A stretch of DNA of 7,286 bases. It comes from an uncultured Eubacteriales bacterium (lineage in GTDB: Bacteria; Bacillota; Clostridia; Christensenellales; Borkfalkiaceae). The DNA lies in assembly GCA_958405585.1 (NCBI GenBank), contig CATYEP010000091.1:1-7286 (forward strand). The letters run 5' to 3'. The stretch's first letter is position 1. Every line of letters starts with the position of its first letter. Shown piece by piece: positions 6,066 to 7,286 of the stretch. The notes beneath the pieces were generated by a model. It searched no databases and was not told the origin of the DNA. It saw only the letters and a program-made list of their open reading frames with translations. A program made the position numbers and the translations under genes.

Positions 6066-6932
6066 TTATTTATCTTTCAATCTTTTTAAAGGGCCCTCAA
6101 AATCTTTTATTAATTTATAAAAAGGCTCTCTATTGTCATTAAAAAGACTTTTATATGAGGGATAATCTTCAGTTAAATTAAGCGCGTCAAAGACATCTCG
6201 TACCATTCCCGCTTCTACTGGTCTTGTCCATCCGTAAAATTTAATAGAATATGCATGTTTAGTTTTGCTCCAAAATCTCTTTTTAGTAAAAGTAAATTTT
6301 ATTTTACTGTTATCTAATGTAAAATCTACTCCAATACTTTTTAAAGTATCACAAAATTCTTTTGTTGTTATATTTAGATGAAATGACCTATCAACTTTAT
6401 CCGTTAATCGTTTGATAATATAAGAAATCGTTAAAACTTCTGCATCTACATCTGTCTCTTTCTTAAATTTTTTATATATCATACGGTATTTTTGTTGAAT
6501 AGACCTCTCAGCCACCGATATAACTAATTTTTCAAATTTGTTAATTTCAGTATTGGGATAATAGCCATATAGCTGTAATTGATAAAGCAATACTAATAAA
6601 GCTGTCCGTTTATTACCATCAACAAAAGGGTGATCAGTAACAAGCCCATAAAATAATGTGGAACATATGTCAATAGGATTGCTATACTTAATTCTTCCTT
6701 GATAACTCACAATTTGCCTGCTTAAAGCTGAACCCAATAAATGATACGATTTGACTCCCACACTCATTTTCTCAATACTATCTGAAGATATATCTAAAAA
6801 ATAATCAGCTAAAAAATAATGAGCCTTAATAACATCAGAAAAGTTAATTAATGGATGTTTATAATCTTCTATATCCTGAACCTGTCTATAACTATATTCA
6901 TATTCTTTTTCGACATCTTTTGAATTAAACAT
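6066..6932 (-). CDS. Fic/Doc-family protein with uncharacterised C-terminal extension
   Basis: A 288-residue protein. Its N-terminal half is a Fic/Doc fold, with GVKSYHLLGSAL at about 59-70 and the catalytic loop HPFVDGNKR (101-109), matching the Doc signature HxFx[D/N][A/G]NKR. Lysine 108 replaces the second glycine of AMP-transferring Fic proteins; in phage P1 Doc this loop phosphorylates EF-Tu. Doc itself is only about 126 residues, so residues 160-288 are extra and I do not recognise them. They are rich in Lys and Phe, with a possible alpha-beta-beta-beta-alpha region at 188-256. No Phd-like antitoxin or inhibitory S/TxxxE motif is apparent. The ATG at 6932 has GAGGGAG six bases upstream; a TTG at 6938 abuts that site and is unlikely to be the start. 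The gene is far more AT-rich than its left neighbours (13 of 60 bases G/C at 6241-6300), suggesting acquisition. It is alone under its own promoter. Confidence 0.85.
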   Translation of the reverse strand: MFNSKDVEKEYEYSYRQVQDIEDYKHPLINFSDVIKAHYFLADYFLDISSDSIEKMSVGVKSYHLLGSALSRQIVSYQGRIKYSNPIDICSTLFYGLVTDHPFVDGNKRTALLVLLYQLQLYGYYPNTEINKFEKLVISVAERSIQQKYRMIYKKFKKETDVDAEVLTISYIIKRLTDKVDRSFHLNITTKEFCDTLKSIGVDFTLDNSKIKFTFTKKRFWSKTKHAYSIKFYGWTRPVEAGMVRDVFDALNLTEDYPSYKSLFNDNREPFYKLIKDFEGPLKRLKDK

Positions 6933-6973
6933 ACTCAACTCCCTCTTATTAAAAAACGTAAAACCGTAAAAAT

Positions 6974-7002
6974 ATTATAACAAATTTTTAGACAAATGTA
7001 AA
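6974..7002 (-). promoter_or_regulatory. Sigma-A promoter of the Doc-like gene
   Basis: On the minus strand, -35 TTTACA (6997-7002), a 17-base spacer and -10 TATAAT (6974-6979), with an extended TGT before the -10. The predicted start is near 6967, giving a leader of about 35 bases. The -35 box almost touches the edge of the 102-bp repeat (7008). Confidence 0.8.
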
Positions 7003-7007
7003 TAGCA

Positions 7008-7109
7008 TCTACAAAATCTCTGCAAAAAGCAGTTAAAAATACGCTGAAAAGGAAAAGCGCCAACGAACATGGAACAATACTAAAACATAGCAAAAAGCCC
7101 GAATTATCG
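7008..7109. repeat. 102-bp dispersed direct repeat, copy 2 (upstream of the Doc-like gene)
   Basis: Gapless partner of 4051-4152, in the same orientation relative to the fic gene to its left. The paired 9-mers at its start are TCTACAAAA (7008-7016) and TCTGCAAAA (7019-7027), keeping the 11-bp period. The longest identical run covers the end of the repeat and the start of the hairpin (CATAGCAAAAAGCCCGAAT and onward). Similarity fades after the hairpin; the tRNA-Ser core found next to copy 1 is not found here. Confidence 0.8.
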
Positions 7110-7154
7110 GATCAAGGAGCTGCAGAAGCTCTGTTTTCCGAAAATTCAGGCTTT
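7092..7154 (-). terminator. Long hairpin with U-tract, counterpart of 4135-4196
   Basis: An 18-bp stem with two mismatches joins 7094-7111 and 7137-7154, with an inner GAGCT/AGCTC stem (7117-7121, 7127-7131). On the minus strand it ends in GGGC and TTTTT. It would terminate the partial gene entering from the right edge and insulate the Doc-like gene. The inner stem differs in sequence from copy 1 but pairs in both. Confidence 0.65.
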
Positions 7155-7237
7155 CAATCCATAACCTTTATAAAAGGCTTTTGATCCGGTTTATGCAAAC
7201 AATAAAATGCCGCCAAACCGTCCTTATTTCCCGTAGC

Positions 7238-7286
7238 CTATCCGCGCTTTTTCCTTACGATAACGCCGATAGCGACGGCTGCCGCA
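7238..7286 (-). CDS. 3' end of a gene, probable C-terminal membrane anchor (partial)
   Basis: The last 15 codons of a minus-strand frame enter from the right edge and read AAAVAIGVIVRKKRG before a TAG stop (7238-7240). A hydrophobic stretch followed by a short basic tail is typical of a C-terminal transmembrane stop-transfer segment, as in surface or secreted proteins of Gram-positive bacteria. The other two minus frames give no such pattern. The rest of the protein is outside the window, so its function is unknown. The intrinsic terminator at 7092-7154 lies about 85 bp downstream; 7155-7237 holds nothing else that I can support. Confidence 0.5.
   Translation of the reverse strand, partial: AAAVAIGVIVRKKRG

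Noticed and set aside
6045..6089. A 14-residue plus-strand frame (MNFFALELF...) with a GGTGG upstream
   Set aside because: Too short to judge. It overlaps the 3' end of the Doc-like gene and shows no conservation evidence within the window.
4051..7154. Reading the two 102-bp repeats as the ends of one composite transposon
   Set aside because: The interval contains the tRNA fragment with its terminator and the tetR operon, which look chromosomal. No transposase, terminal inverted repeats or target duplications were seen.
7196..7225. Weak resemblance of the sequence right of repeat copy 2 to the tRNA-Ser core (CAAACAA, TAAAA, AAACCGT)
   Set aside because: Matches are short, gapped and in A-rich sequence; the anticodon loop and variable arm are absent, so this is not evidence for an att site.
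1..7286. CRISPR array
   Set aside because: No regularly spaced identical repeats with unique spacers were found anywhere in the window.

Overview
The window looks like chromosomal DNA from a low-to-medium GC Gram-positive bacterium, most likely an uncultured Clostridia-type Bacillota. The signs are strong purine-rich ribosome binding sites (AAGGAG, GGGAG), near-consensus sigma-A promoters, a tRNA-Ser 3' end with encoded CCA, and the protein families present. All recognisable protein genes lie on the minus strand, so the window reads right to left. The lineage is inferred from style, not from a marker gene.

Left block (1-4241) looks like the end of a defence-type genomic island. A Fic-domain protein (ATG at 3872) is driven by a near-perfect promoter (3901-3929). 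It is followed by hsdR, the motor/nuclease subunit of a type I restriction-modification system, and then by the first codons of another gene at the left edge. HsdM and HsdS are not in the window; the edge gene could be one of them. Upstream of fic lies a non-coding end region with a 102-bp sequence that recurs at 7008-7109, and a long hairpin.

The boundary (4242-4474) starts exactly at the anticodon loop of a truncated tRNA-Ser(UGA). Only the 3' half is present, followed by an intrinsic terminator. This is the footprint expected when a tyrosine-integrase element integrates into a tRNA gene. A second, 19-bp copy of the tRNA 3' end lies 177 bp further right. The DNA between the two copies can fold into a branched structure, best on the minus strand, which makes it a candidate RNA.

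The middle block (4500-5862) is a compact two-gene operon: a TetR-family repressor followed by a metallo-beta-lactamase-fold hydrolase. Its promoter has consensus -35 and -10 boxes with a perfect palindrome filling the spacer, so autorepression is likely.

The right block (6066-7286) holds an AT-rich Fic/Doc-fold gene with an uncharacterised C-terminal extension and no visible antitoxin. It has its own promoter, and immediately upstream is the second copy of the 102-bp repeat plus hairpin seen upstream of the first fic gene. At the right edge is the end of another minus-strand gene, probably a C-terminally membrane-anchored protein.

The main points of interest are the repeat-plus-hairpin module found upstream of two unrelated fic genes, the tRNA-Ser island boundary, the possible structured RNA between the two tRNA-end copies, and the orphan Doc-like protein with an unknown second domain.
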